Below are positions 26,891-35,888 of a DNA stretch of 64,000 nucleotides, piece by piece. Every line of letters begins with the position of its first letter. The first letter of the stretch is position 1. The notes beneath the pieces are model-generated. The model did not search any database and was not told the DNA's origin. It saw only the letters and a program-made list of their open reading frames with translations. The translations under genes and the position numbers were made by a program. This stretch comes from Stappia sp. (GTDB lineage: Bacteria; Pseudomonadota; Alphaproteobacteria; Rhizobiales; Stappiaceae): positions 1-64,000 of the forward strand of contig PBLF01000018.1 in the NCBI GenBank assembly GCA_002722295.1. The letters run 5' to 3'.

Positions 26891-27655
26891 ATGGGCAATC
26901 TGTTCAGCACCGCCGGCATGAAGCTCGAAATCGGCGCCGCACCCATGGCGTTCAATGGCACGGACCTCGTGGCCGCAGACTTCTCGGCCGTCTCATGGAC
27001 TGAGATCACCGGTCACACCAACCTCGGCTCGGCTGGCGACACAACCGAACTGATCACGTCGAACCACATCGACGCGGCACGCACGCGAAAGATCAAGGGG
27101 CCGCGAAACGCGGGGTCCATGCAGATCGTGTGTGACCTCGACTACGCCGATGCTGGACAGCTCGCCCTGATCGCTGCGGAGAAGACCAACTACACGTATC
27201 CGTTCAAGATCACCTTCAATGATGCGCCGACCGGTGGCACGCCCTCGGAGCGCTATTTCGTCGCTCTGGTGATGAGCCAGCAGGAAGAGTTCGGCGAAGC
27301 TACCAGCCAGATGAAGTTGAACGTCACCCTTGAGATCGACAGCAACATCGTCCGGGTGGCGGCTGCCGCGTCGGGTTCGGCGCCTGACAACACCGTGCTC
27401 CCTGCCATCACGGGCACCGCCACCGTCGGCGAGACCCTGACGGCTTCGACCGGTACGTGGTCCGGCTCGCCCACCCCCTCCTACGCCTACCAGTGGTTCG
27501 CGGATGGCGAGAGCATCCCTGGCGCAACCGCAGACACATACGACCTCACCGCAGGCGAGGAGGGCACGGTCATCACCGTTCAGGTCACCGCGTCCAACGT
27601 CAACGGGTCCGCCAGTGCAATCAGTGCGGCCACATCGACCGTCGCCGGCGCGTAG
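26891..27655 (+). CDS. major tail (tube) protein with Ig-like domain
   Basis: The 254-residue protein has an N-terminal tail-tube domain (about 1-155; it contains WTEITGHTNLGSAGDTTELI and RKIKGPRNAGSMQIVCDLD). A C-terminal Ig-like domain (about 165-250) has the repeat signature TATVGETLTAS, YAYQWFADGESI and GTVITVQVTASN. Ig-like domains on tail tubes stick out and can bind cell-surface sugars. In other siphophages the tail-tube gene normally follows the connectors; here it precedes them. Confidence 0.85.
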   Translation: MGNLFSTAGMKLEIGAAPMAFNGTDLVAADFSAVSWTEITGHTNLGSAGDTTELITSNHIDAARTRKIKGPRNAGSMQIVCDLDYADAGQLALIAAEKTNYTYPFKITFNDAPTGGTPSERYFVALVMSQQEEFGEATSQMKLNVTLEIDSNIVRVAAAASGSAPDNTVLPAITGTATVGETLTASTGTWSGSPTPSYAYQWFADGESIPGATADTYDLTAGEEGTVITVQVTASNVNGSASAISAATSTVAGA

Positions 27656-27763
27656 ACGAACAGTCCCCGGGGGTGGTTCCGAACTTTCGGCCGCTCCTGG
27701 GGACCGGCGCGGGGAGCAACACGCGAAAATTGATGAAAAGCGGCTGAGTTTTAAAGGCGGGCC

Positions 27764-28078
27764 ATGGCACTCGATATCGACGCTCTGAAGGCGCATTGCA
27801 ACGTGACCGGAACGCATGACGACGCGGTGCTTACGCGCTTGCTGTCAGCTTCCACGGCGCACCTGGAACGAATTCTGGGCTTCGCCATCGACGATGCGGA
27901 CGAATTCCCGAACGGGACACCTGCGGACCTTGAAGAGGCCGTGCTGATGCTCGCCGCGCACTGGTTCGAGAACAGGGAGGCAACGCTTGTCGGGGTGTCC
28001 GCCCAGGCGTTGCCCTTTGGCGTGCGTGAGGTCGTCGGGGAGTACCGCCGCTACACCTTCGGTGCGTCCGATGCGTAG
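27764..28078 (+). CDS. head-tail connector, gp6-like
   Basis: The 104-residue protein fits the phage gp6-like head-tail connector family: LDIDALKAHCNV near the start, LLSASTAHLERILGF, and LEEAVLMLAAHWFENREAT. It forms the adaptor ring under the portal. The 108 nt before it hold no gene. Confidence 0.82.
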   Translation: MALDIDALKAHCNVTGTHDDAVLTRLLSASTAHLERILGFAIDDADEFPNGTPADLEEAVLMLAAHWFENREATLVGVSAQALPFGVREVVGEYRRYTFGASDA

Positions 28079-28505
28079 CAACGACGGCGGCATCTCGAGG
28101 CTGAAGAAGCGCCTGAAGGCCATCCCGCAGGACGTGCGCGAAGCGACTGTGCCGTCGCTGATGAAGAACGCAAACGCCATCGCGAACACGATGCGCCAAC
28201 TCGCGCCGGACGATCCCGCGACCGATGCCCCGGATCTGAATAGCTCGATCGCCGTCACGGGACCGGGGGAGCAAACCCCGGAATACAGCCAGCCGGGGGG
28301 AGCGATGACGGTACCCGAAAACGCGGTCGCGATCACTGCCGGCAATACCGATGTGCGATACCCGCACCTTCAGGAATACGGCAACAGCAAGCACGAAGCG
28401 CAGCCGTTCTTCTGGCCCGCGTTTCGGCTCCACAAGAAGAAGGCGGAACGGTCGATAAAGGGCGCCATTGGCCGCGCGGTGAAGAAGCATTGGGGCAAGC
28501 CATGA
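28071..28505 (+). CDS. HK97 gp10-like tail completion protein
   Basis: The 144-residue protein contains RLKKRLKAIPQDVREA, ANTMRQLAPDD and PHLQEYGNSKHEAQPFFWPA, the pattern of HK97 gp10 proteins. These close the tail-to-head joint. It overlaps the previous gene by 8 nt and the next by 4 nt. Confidence 0.82.
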   Translation: MRSNDGGISRLKKRLKAIPQDVREATVPSLMKNANAIANTMRQLAPDDPATDAPDLNSSIAVTGPGEQTPEYSQPGGAMTVPENAVAITAGNTDVRYPHLQEYGNSKHEAQPFFWPAFRLHKKKAERSIKGAIGRAVKKHWGKP

Positions 28506-28915
28506 GTGCTTCCCTGGCTCTTCAGAAGGCAATCCGGACCCGGCTTGTCGGCACGCCGGCGGTGGTGGCGCTGGTGCCCGCTTCATCCATCCTTGATCGC
28601 AACGCGCGCCCCGCGCCCGACCCGTCGATCATCCTAGGCGAAGACCAGGAGCTTGATGCGGATCGGATCGCGCGAGACGTGGTGCGGATCTACTCCACGC
28701 TGCATGTGTGGAAGAAGGAACAAGGTCTCGTCGGCGTCAAGGCGATTGCCGGAGCGGTCCGCTCCGCGCTCCAGAATGGGCGCCTGGAGATGGACGCCGG
28801 CTTTCACTGCGGTGATTGCGTGGTCACCTCAACTCGGTTCCTACGGGATCCGGACGGCGAAACCGCGCATGGCGTTCTGACGGTGGAAGCCCTGGTCCGG
28901 GAGGCACAGTCATGA
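28502..28915 (+). CDS. DUF3168 tail-terminator-like protein
   Basis: The 137-residue protein has the DUF3168 pattern: LALQKAIRTRLVGTPAVVAL, a central VRIYSTLHVWKKEQG and a C-terminal VEALVREA. This family includes siphophage tail terminators. It overlaps both neighbours by 4 nt. Confidence 0.8.
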   Translation: MSASLALQKAIRTRLVGTPAVVALVPASSILDRNARPAPDPSIILGEDQELDADRIARDVVRIYSTLHVWKKEQGLVGVKAIAGAVRSALQNGRLEMDAGFHCGDCVVTSTRFLRDPDGETAHGVLTVEALVREAQS

Positions 28916-29232
28916 GGGCGGGCAAGCTGGATCGGCTGATTACGCTTCAGGGCGTCACACACACAGTCGACGCCTATGGAACGCCGGTCGAGACATGGGC
29001 GGACTTTGCCCCGCCGGTGCGCGCGCAGGTCGTCCAGTCGTCCACGGATGAATTCCTGCAAGCCTACGGTGAGACGGACTCCTTCGCAGTGGTGTTCCGC
29101 ATCCGATGGCTTGCAGGCGTCACGCCCGACCTTCGCGTCAGCTATGAGGGCAAGACCCTCAACATCCGCGAGATCAAGGAAATCGGGCGCTGCAAGGGTC
29201 TGGAGTTGCGCTGCGAAGAGGTGCGCACATGA
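28912..29232 (+). CDS. head-tail adaptor (head closure) protein
   Basis: The 106-residue protein matches the SPP1 gp16/HK97 head closure family: AGKLDRLITLQGVTHTVDAY at the start and KTLNIREIKEIGRCKGLEL near the end. It joins the connector to the tail. ATGA overlaps are seen on both sides. Confidence 0.82.
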   Translation: MRAGKLDRLITLQGVTHTVDAYGTPVETWADFAPPVRAQVVQSSTDEFLQAYGETDSFAVVFRIRWLAGVTPDLRVSYEGKTLNIREIKEIGRCKGLELRCEEVRT

Positions 29233-29648
29233 CCACGCGCGGCCGCAAGGCAAGCCTCAAGGCGATTGATGGAGGGTTAAAGGGCGTTCCGCCGGTCCCT
29301 GCGCATGTCCCCAAGGACCTGGCCGACGAATGGAAGTCGATCTGTGCGGACATGGTGGAACGCAAGATTCTCACCACGCCGGCGCTCGGGCTTCTCGAAA
29401 CCTACCTGATAGCGCGGTGGAGTGCGCGGGAGGCACAGAAGGCGATTTCCGAGCACGGGGTGTTGGTGCCCGGTGCGCATGGCGCGATGAAGCCGAACCC
29501 GGCCTCAGGGCTTCTTTCAAAGGCTGTGGTGGCCGTTGCGCGGCTGGGAGCTGAATTGGGAATCAGCCCATCGGCCCGGGCGAAAGATCGTTTCGACAAC
29601 GCAGGAGAAAAGGCCGATGAAGGCGCACCGCCCGACCTGGTTGTTTGA
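29229..29648 (+). CDS. terminase small subunit, P27 family
   Basis: The 139-residue protein has the P27 (Terminase_4) layout: VPPVPAHVPKDLADEWKSIC, then TPALGLLETYLIARWSAR, and a C-terminal LGAELGISPSARAKDR. It recognises phage DNA for packaging. It overlaps the head closure gene by 4 nt and terL by 32 nt. In most HK97-type phages it would be first in the structural module, not after the connectors. Confidence 0.88.
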   Translation: MTTRGRKASLKAIDGGLKGVPPVPAHVPKDLADEWKSICADMVERKILTTPALGLLETYLIARWSAREAQKAISEHGVLVPGAHGAMKPNPASGLLSKAVVAVARLGAELGISPSARAKDRFDNAGEKADEGAPPDLVV

Positions 29649-31230
29649 CGGCTCCGATATCCCCGATCCGTTCGGCTATGGCGAGCGGGCCGTGGGCTTC
29701 CTTCGCCGACTGCAGCACCCGAAGAGCGAAACCGGGGGACTCGATCTCCCCTTGTTCTGGGAACGGATCGCCCGTCGCATCTATGGCCCGGCCTATCCCG
29801 ATGGCCGGCGACAGGTGCGCACGGCGTTCATCATGCTTCCCCGCGGTGCACGCAAGACAACCGTGGGCGCGTCTCTCGCGCTTCTCCATACGGTCGGCTA
29901 TGAGCGCACTCCCAATGGTCAGGCGATGGTCGCGGCGTCTGCCGAGGAAGACGCGGCGCTCGCCTATGACGAGGCGGTCGGGATCATCAAGACGACGCCT
30001 TGGCTGACGGGCGCAATGAAGTTGAACGAAAGCACGTTCGTGCTGGAGCACAAGAGATCCGGCGCGAAGTTCCGTGCGCTGGCCTCCGGGGGTAAGGGGA
30101 AGCTCGGAAAAACCCCGCAATTCGTGCTTGCCGACGAACTGATCAACTGGGAAGGCCAGAACGCCCGCAAGATGTGGAGTGCGCTGCGCACGGGTCTCAA
30201 CAAGGTCGCCGGGTCTCTTCTCGTGGTCATCACCCAGGCCGGACGCGGACAGGAAAACCTCGCCTTCGACCTGCTCCAGTACGCCCGCAAGGTGCAGGCC
30301 GGCGAAATCGAGGATCCGGGCTTCCTGCCTGTGCTCTTCGAAACCGAGCCCGATGCGGATTGGAAAGATGAAGCCCTGTGGCACTTCGTCAATCCGGGCT
30401 TGGCGGACGGTTATCCGGACATCGAAGGCCTGCGCCAGATGGCCCGCGAGGCAACCGAACGCCCTGCCGACCGTGACGACTTCCGACAGTTCCACCTGAA
30501 TTGTTGGCTGGATTATTCGGCTTCGCCCTTCGTGGAAATGTCGATCTACGATCAGGGCAATGGGGATGTGGACCTCGAGGACAAGGAAGCCACACAGGAG
30601 CCTTGCTGGCTTGGGGTCGACCTGTCGTCGAATTCGGATCTGACGGCGATTGTTGCGGCCTGGGGAGATCCTGAAACCGGATACGATGTCGTCCCTTGGT
30701 TTTTCTGCCCTGAAGACAACCTCCAGCGGCGCGCCGACCGTGACCAGGTGCCTTATCCCCGGTGGGCTGAAGAGGGCTGGATCCTCGCGACCGAAGGAAA
30801 CGTCGTCGACTTCACGGCGGTTGAGGATCAAATCCGGGAGCTTTGCGCCCGGTTCAACGTGCAGGAGATCGCCTTCGATCCGCATCTTGCTCGCGTGATG
30901 ATGACGAGCCTTGCCGAGGATGGATATCCAGCGGTCGAGATGCGCCAAGGCTGGATCACCATGAGTCCGGCCATCAAGGAACTGGAGCGCGCGATTGTTG
31001 GCCGCCGCTTCCGTCACGGCGGTCATCCGATCCTGCGCTGGCACTTCGACAACATCGCCATTCAGGAAGACAAGGCCGGGAACAAGTCCTTTCACAAGGG
31101 AAAATCGCGAGATCGCATAGACGGTGCCGTTGCTGCCGCGATGGCTGTCGGTCGCGCGGCGCACGGGAACAGCAACCGTTCTTCCTATGACACCGCCTCG
31201 GATGACTTCGAAGAGTGGGCATTTGCGTGA
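29617..31230 (+). CDS. terminase large subunit
   Basis: The 537-residue protein has an ATPase half with an atypical Walker A (LPRGARKTT, residues 74-82) and FVLADELINW as Walker B. A nuclease half follows, with WLGVDLSSNSDLTA and a final RDRIDGAVAAAMA that supply the acidic metal ligands. It is of the Terminase_1 type. The start at 29617 lies inside terS; the longer frame from 29536 adds only out-of-family residues. Confidence 0.92.
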   Translation: MKAHRPTWLFDGSDIPDPFGYGERAVGFLRRLQHPKSETGGLDLPLFWERIARRIYGPAYPDGRRQVRTAFIMLPRGARKTTVGASLALLHTVGYERTPNGQAMVAASAEEDAALAYDEAVGIIKTTPWLTGAMKLNESTFVLEHKRSGAKFRALASGGKGKLGKTPQFVLADELINWEGQNARKMWSALRTGLNKVAGSLLVVITQAGRGQENLAFDLLQYARKVQAGEIEDPGFLPVLFETEPDADWKDEALWHFVNPGLADGYPDIEGLRQMAREATERPADRDDFRQFHLNCWLDYSASPFVEMSIYDQGNGDVDLEDKEATQEPCWLGVDLSSNSDLTAIVAAWGDPETGYDVVPWFFCPEDNLQRRADRDQVPYPRWAEEGWILATEGNVVDFTAVEDQIRELCARFNVQEIAFDPHLARVMMTSLAEDGYPAVEMRQGWITMSPAIKELERAIVGRRFRHGGHPILRWHFDNIAIQEDKAGNKSFHKGKSRDRIDGAVAAAMAVGRAAHGNSNRSSYDTASDDFEEWAFA

Positions 31231-31238
31231 GGTCCGAA

Positions 31239-33275
31239 ATGATAAGTGACAGTGAGAGACTGGTCGTCCTTCTCGAGGCCCGTATCCGCGACTTCGAGAA
31301 GAACTTTCAGAAGGCCAGCGGTACGGCCGACCGCAACTATTATCGCATGCGCCGGAGCAGCAAGAGCGCTACCCGGCAAATGGAACAGGACATGGTCCGG
31401 TCCACCAGCCAGATCAACAAGGCTCTTGCCGCGTCATCCGCAAAGATCGGGGCCTTCGGCAAGGCTGCGATAGGCGGTTTCCTTGGAGGCATCGTCGCCG
31501 GCGGCGTGGCCGGTGTGGTCGCGCAGATCGGTCAGGTTGCGAACAGCATTGCGCAAGTCGGTGACGAAGCGAAGCGAGCTGGTGTTTCTGTGGAGGCCTT
31601 CCAGGAGTGGAAGTTTGTCGCCGAACAGAACCGCATCGGCATCGACCAGATGACGGATGGCCTGAAGGAACTGAACCTGCGGGCAGACGAGTTCGTGCAG
31701 ACCGGCAAGGGTAGTGGAGCAGAAGCCTTCATGCGCCTTGGCTATTCCGCCGAAGAGTTGAAGAAGAAGCTCGATGACCCTTCGGCCTTGCTGCTCGAAA
31801 TCATCGGACGCCTGGGCGCTTTCGACAGGGCGGCCCAGATCAGGATCAGCGACGAGTTGTTCGGCGGGTCTGCCGGCGAGCGCTTCGTTGAACTGCTTGA
31901 CCAGGGCGAGGCCGGTATTCGTGCCACGATCCAGCGAGCTCATGAATTGGGCGTCGTCATGGACGAGCAGATGATTGCCAAGGCGGCAGAGATTGATCGC
32001 CGCTTCAATGAGATCAGCACAACTGTCGGCACGAACCTCAAGAGCGCGATTGTCAGTGCGACTGATAGCCTGATCGACTTCGTGAACAGCTTCCGCGATT
32101 TCGAGAACCAGCGGAGTTCGGCGCTCGATAGCAAGCTTGCCGATCTCGGGCGAGAGCGACTTGAGATCGAAGCGGAAATCCTGCGGATCCGCGATGAACA
32201 GCGCAACAACCAGAGTGTGACAGCCCAGGCGGAGAACCGTGTCCTCGAGGGAACAATCGCGGCGAAGAAGGAGCAGCTTGCCGACCTATCGCGGCAGGAG
32301 GCGGAAATTCTTGCGATCCTTGGCCAGCGCACGCTGACAAAGCCGACTGATCGTACATGGACGCCACCTGATCCCCCTCCCGGAGGTTTTGGGGGGAGCA
32401 CTCGCGACAAGGAAGCCGAAGCCGCCACACGCCAGGCGGACGCCGTGCGCAAGCTCATCTCTGATCTGGAGCACGAGCTCGAGATCATCGGGCAGTCGAA
32501 CACCGAAAAGGAAATTGCGAACACCCTTCGCCGCGCCGGTGTCCATGCCGCAAGCGAAGAGGGTAAGCAAATAGCCGGGCTGGTCCGGCAGATCGAGGCT
32601 GAAACCGAGGCTCAGGAGCAAGTACGGCAGGCCGTTGAGGCGCGCTCGCAGGCTCTTGATAACCTGTATCAGGCAGGCGCCGATGGCCTGTTATCCGTGG
32701 TGGATGGCAGTGTGAAGGCTGAAGACGCCGTGAAGAAGCTGATTATACAGCTTGCCTTGGCGGCTGCTCAGGCGGCGATCCTGGGTAGCGGACCGCTTTC
32801 CGGGCTCTTCGGCGGCGGAGGCTTTGGTAGTCTGTTCGGCGGCATCCTTGGTGGGCTCTTTGGCGGTGGCGGAGGCGCTCTCGGCGGCTTCAGCATCGGC
32901 AGCTTCTACGCCAAGGGCGGCGCGTTCGATCCGTCCGGCGAGATCACGGCCTTCGCCAAGGGCGGTGTCGTGGACCGCGCCACCGTCTTTCCCTTCGCCA
33001 AGGGTATCGGCCTCATGGGGGAGGCGGGGCCGGAAGCGATCATGCCGCTCCGGCGCGGCCGGGATGGCCGGCTGGGGGTGTCCGCCCATGCGCCGGCGGC
33101 GAACAGCAACGGTGGGCAATCGGTTGTCGTCAACCAAACATTCCAGATCTCCGGTGCCGTTTCGTCGGACGAGATTAAGGCTGCTATCCGCGAACAGGCT
33201 GCACGCACCAAGGCTGATATCGAGGGCAATTTCGCGCGGACCTTCGAGAAGAACCGCAAGGCGGGGACACTCTAA
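31239..33275 (+). CDS. tail tape measure protein
   Basis: The 678-residue protein has an early coiled coil (LVVLLEARIRDFEKNF), a hydrophobic stretch near residues 75-110, a long coiled middle (from about 290) and a glycine-rich hydrophobic part (about 510-560). The typical C-terminal motif is FAKGIGLMGEAGPEAIMPLR. By its length it would set a short to medium tail. The next start overlaps its stop (TAATG). Confidence 0.87.
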   Translation: MISDSERLVVLLEARIRDFEKNFQKASGTADRNYYRMRRSSKSATRQMEQDMVRSTSQINKALAASSAKIGAFGKAAIGGFLGGIVAGGVAGVVAQIGQVANSIAQVGDEAKRAGVSVEAFQEWKFVAEQNRIGIDQMTDGLKELNLRADEFVQTGKGSGAEAFMRLGYSAEELKKKLDDPSALLLEIIGRLGAFDRAAQIRISDELFGGSAGERFVELLDQGEAGIRATIQRAHELGVVMDEQMIAKAAEIDRRFNEISTTVGTNLKSAIVSATDSLIDFVNSFRDFENQRSSALDSKLADLGRERLEIEAEILRIRDEQRNNQSVTAQAENRVLEGTIAAKKEQLADLSRQEAEILAILGQRTLTKPTDRTWTPPDPPPGGFGGSTRDKEAEAATRQADAVRKLISDLEHELEIIGQSNTEKEIANTLRRAGVHAASEEGKQIAGLVRQIEAETEAQEQVRQAVEARSQALDNLYQAGADGLLSVVDGSVKAEDAVKKLIIQLALAAAQAAILGSGPLSGLFGGGGFGSLFGGILGGLFGGGGGALGGFSIGSFYAKGGAFDPSGEITAFAKGGVVDRATVFPFAKGIGLMGEAGPEAIMPLRRGRDGRLGVSAHAPAANSNGGQSVVVNQTFQISGAVSSDEIKAAIREQAARTKADIEGNFARTFEKNRKAGTL

Positions 33276-33922
33276 TGGCGGTTCTTCCCTTCCCGGATCT
33301 GCCGTTTGTCGAGTTCGACATGCGGCAGGTCAACACCCGCGTTGGCAACACGATGCTGGATCGGGCCACCGAAACAGCAGACTTCGGCACGCCGTACTGG
33401 CGGCTGTATTCCGCCCGCACGGGCTATCTGACGGACGAGCAGATCGATGATGTGGACGCGTTCTTCACTCAGGCGTCCAAGGGCGGAAACGTGTTCGTCT
33501 GCCACGACTACTACCGCCCGCGCCCGCGCGCCTATGGATCCTCTCCGCTGTCAGGCACCAAGGCCGGAGGCGGGGCGTTCGATGGATCGGCGGTGCTCCA
33601 GGACGTCACCAGCTCCACGGAAATCGTCGTATCGGGGCTCCCGGCTGGGTTTGCCTTCAATCGCGGGTGCCTGATCGAGGTCAACAAGTCCGCGTCCGTG
33701 CGGTCCCTGCATCGGGTTACGGCTGATGCAACCGCAAACGGCTCTGGTGTCGCGACCGTCTTCATCGACCTCCCTCTTAACACGAGCGTTTTCACCTCCG
33801 CGAATTCGACCATCCAGCTCGAGAAGCCGTCCTGCCTGATGATGGTGGATCCGGGCTGGTCCGTCCCCAAGGCATGGTCCGCGCGCGAGGCGTCGTTCAC
33901 CGCAACGGAGGTGTTCTTCTGA
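33275..33922 (+). CDS. phage distal-tail-like minor tail protein
   Basis: The 215-residue protein resembles proteins that follow the tape measure in alphaproteobacterial siphophages: LTDEQIDDVDAFFTQASKGG then RPRPRAYG, and RVTADATANGSGVATVFI in the second half. A place at the tail tip is likely. The genes that usually come next (DUF2163-type hub, NlpC/P60 peptidase, tip attachment) are absent. Confidence 0.6.
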   Translation: MAVLPFPDLPFVEFDMRQVNTRVGNTMLDRATETADFGTPYWRLYSARTGYLTDEQIDDVDAFFTQASKGGNVFVCHDYYRPRPRAYGSSPLSGTKAGGGAFDGSAVLQDVTSSTEIVVSGLPAGFAFNRGCLIEVNKSASVRSLHRVTADATANGSGVATVFIDLPLNTSVFTSANSTIQLEKPSCLMMVDPGWSVPKAWSAREASFTATEVFF

Positions 33923-34290
33923 TGGCGAATGCGCACATGAAGCGACTTGAGCGAGCCCTGGTGGATGCTGTCACGGCCGCCAAGCCCGTGGTGCCCGAAG
34001 CCGGCGTGCTTCTGTGGAACCTGTTCATGGAGCTCAATGCCAGCCGCACCTACAATGCGGTGGGGCCGAACCCGATCAGCTATGCCGAGATCGAAGCCTT
34101 CGCCCGGCTTCACCGTTGGCCACTCCAGCCGCGCCATGTGGCGATCATCCGCGCCATGGACGATGCCTGGCTCGCTCACGCCTACCGGAAGATGCAGGGC
34201 AGCGAAAAGGATGCGGATGCCTTCGACGGTCGCCGGGCCGCCAAGGCGCCGACGCTTACCACCTCCGGATTTGATGCGGTGTTCGGATGA
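33922..34290 (+). CDS. phage protein, possibly tail assembly chaperone-like
   Basis: The 122-residue protein contains the segment MELNASRTYNAVGPNPISYA followed by EIEAFARLHRWPLQPRHVAI, a pattern I associate with small phage proteins near tail genes. The function is uncertain. It overlaps both neighbours by 1-4 nt. Confidence 0.55.
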   Translation: MANAHMKRLERALVDAVTAAKPVVPEAGVLLWNLFMELNASRTYNAVGPNPISYAEIEAFARLHRWPLQPRHVAIIRAMDDAWLAHAYRKMQGSEKDADAFDGRRAAKAPTLTTSGFDAVFG

Positions 34291-35309
34291 GCAGGCGGCG
34301 GCGATATGACATCGACTTTGGCAAAGGCTGGTCCGCTGGGTGGGCTGAGTATCGTCACGGAAATGACAAGGCGCGGCCAATCAGCCTCGCTGGCGCGAAG
34401 ACACATCCGGTCTTTCGCGGCGATCAGCGCAGGCACGTGATCGATCTGGTCGTGGACATGATGCGAGGCTGGCGGCAGTCGCCATTTGAACAGGAAGGGG
34501 CTGTGACGGCTGGCATCCGATCAGCGCTGTGTCTCGCTGGCTACCGGTGGCACCGGGCTGATCGGCAGGCAAAGGAAATCGTTTCCGAAGCGCTACGTCT
34601 TTTGGGTGCAGTTCGACCGACGTGGGAGCAAGGACAGCGGCACTATGTCGAGCCGCGTGAGAACTGCAAATGGTGCTTTGCCCCCATTGAGGACGGGGAT
34701 CGCTTGTCTGGCTTCTGCTCGCTTGAGCATGCGCGCGCTGCGCACACGCACTGGGGATTCGAAACTCTCTCCTGTTCAGACAAGGCCTATGCCAACGTCA
34801 GACGGGCTATCGGTCGGCTCAGCCAGAAGCCGCGAACTTGTGAGGCGTGCGGCAGCAAATTCCGGCCCCAGTGGAGCACCTCCGAGCAGCGATTCTGTTC
34901 GCTGGAATGCTCTGCCGTCGCAAAACGTGTGCCGATCAAAAAGTTAACGTGCGCCGCGTGCGGTACAGATTTCGAGGTGAGCGCTAAAGAAAGTAGGGGG
35001 AGCCGTGGCCGGAGCTTCTGTTCCCCTGAGTGTGGCAGCAAGGCGCCAGCATTCTCGCCAGTGACAATCCGAGAATGCGCCGCGTGCGGCAAATCATTCG
35101 GCGCGAAGTCCCCGCTCGCCAAGTTCTGTAGCAATGCCTGCACGCTGAATTTCAGAAGGTTTTCGAAAGGGCAGTATCCGAAGAAGGTCAGTCCCGTCGT
35201 GCTCGATTACCTGTTCCGGCAGCAGGATTTGAAAATCACCAACGGGGCCACCCGGGCCGAAGCCACAATCACGCCGGCCGCATTCGACCGGCTCCTGATG
35301 GCGGCGTGA
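34287..35309 (+). CDS. protein with four zinc-knuckle-like motifs
   Basis: The 340-residue protein is not recognised. Residues 1-120 form an N-terminal domain without cysteine pairs apart from one Cys. Then come four similar CxxC...C(S)xxC/H units: CKWC/CSLEH, CEACGSKF/CSLEC, CAACGTDF/CSPEC and CAACGKSF/CSNAC. They look like treble-clef or MYM-type zinc fingers and may bind DNA or another protein. A final segment (about 305-340) has no motif. It overlaps the preceding tail gene and lies near attR, so it may be cargo or a late regulator. Confidence 0.7.
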   Translation: MSRRRRYDIDFGKGWSAGWAEYRHGNDKARPISLAGAKTHPVFRGDQRRHVIDLVVDMMRGWRQSPFEQEGAVTAGIRSALCLAGYRWHRADRQAKEIVSEALRLLGAVRPTWEQGQRHYVEPRENCKWCFAPIEDGDRLSGFCSLEHARAAHTHWGFETLSCSDKAYANVRRAIGRLSQKPRTCEACGSKFRPQWSTSEQRFCSLECSAVAKRVPIKKLTCAACGTDFEVSAKESRGSRGRSFCSPECGSKAPAFSPVTIRECAACGKSFGAKSPLAKFCSNACTLNFRRFSKGQYPKKVSPVVLDYLFRQQDLKITNGATRAEATITPAAFDRLLMAA

Positions 35310-35398
35310 TTTCCTATCTGGCCTCGAACCTGAGACCTTCGCCTTCGAAGGCCTGCGCACGGCATGACTACTGGGTAAATCGCCCTGAGATTGAACGT

Positions 35399-35605
35399 CT
35401 ATAACGTGGTGGTGGTTGAAAATTTCAACGCTAGTCGTCGTTCGTCGGCTATCGCATCGTCGACATCTCGGATAGCGGCTTGGCATTCGGCTAGCGCTTC
35501 TCTCTGCTCATCAACATCATCAACGCTCATCATGATCCGCCGCTGTTCAACCAGCTTTTCTCTCAGCTTGGCCAACGCAGCTAGGTGTTCGTTCTCTTCG
35601 GTCAT
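35399..35605 (-). CDS. small coiled-coil protein near attR
   Basis: The 68-residue protein is almost entirely helical (LAALAKLREKLVEQRRIMMS, then EQREALAECQAAIRDVDDAI) with coiled-coil character. A strong GGGAGGGA site precedes ATG 35605, which argues that it is real. It is the only gene of the right arm on the minus strand. The 285 nt between it and the tRNA hold no other gene. The function is unknown. Confidence 0.6.
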   Translation of the reverse strand: MTEENEHLAALAKLREKLVEQRRIMMSVDDVDEQREALAECQAAIRDVDDAIADERRLALKFSTTTTL

Positions 35606-35888
35606 TTCTCCCTCCCACTTACCAGGTAGAACTATGCTGGGGGCAACATGGAGTTGCAAGCTCGCAAAGGACGGCGGCTAGATTTGCTAGCGGTAAGCTT
35701 GTCCAAAACCGCCGGTGTGAGGGCTGGCGTGCGGGAAATCCATGTCGCATTCATGTTGCATGGAGCAGCCGGAAGCGAGGTGAAAACGGCGGAATTCTGC
35801 GAAAGCGGGTGCAACACGATGCGACAAGCAAACCGGAGCGGTTTGGCCTGTGTTCATTCTGTAAGGCATTGATTTATTGTGAGAAAAT

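Noticed and set aside
35320..35375. tRNA-like fragment (GGTTCGA and a partial T stem on the minus strand)
   Set aside because: Only a T-arm-like piece can be made, with one mismatch in the stem and no acceptor or anticodon arm.
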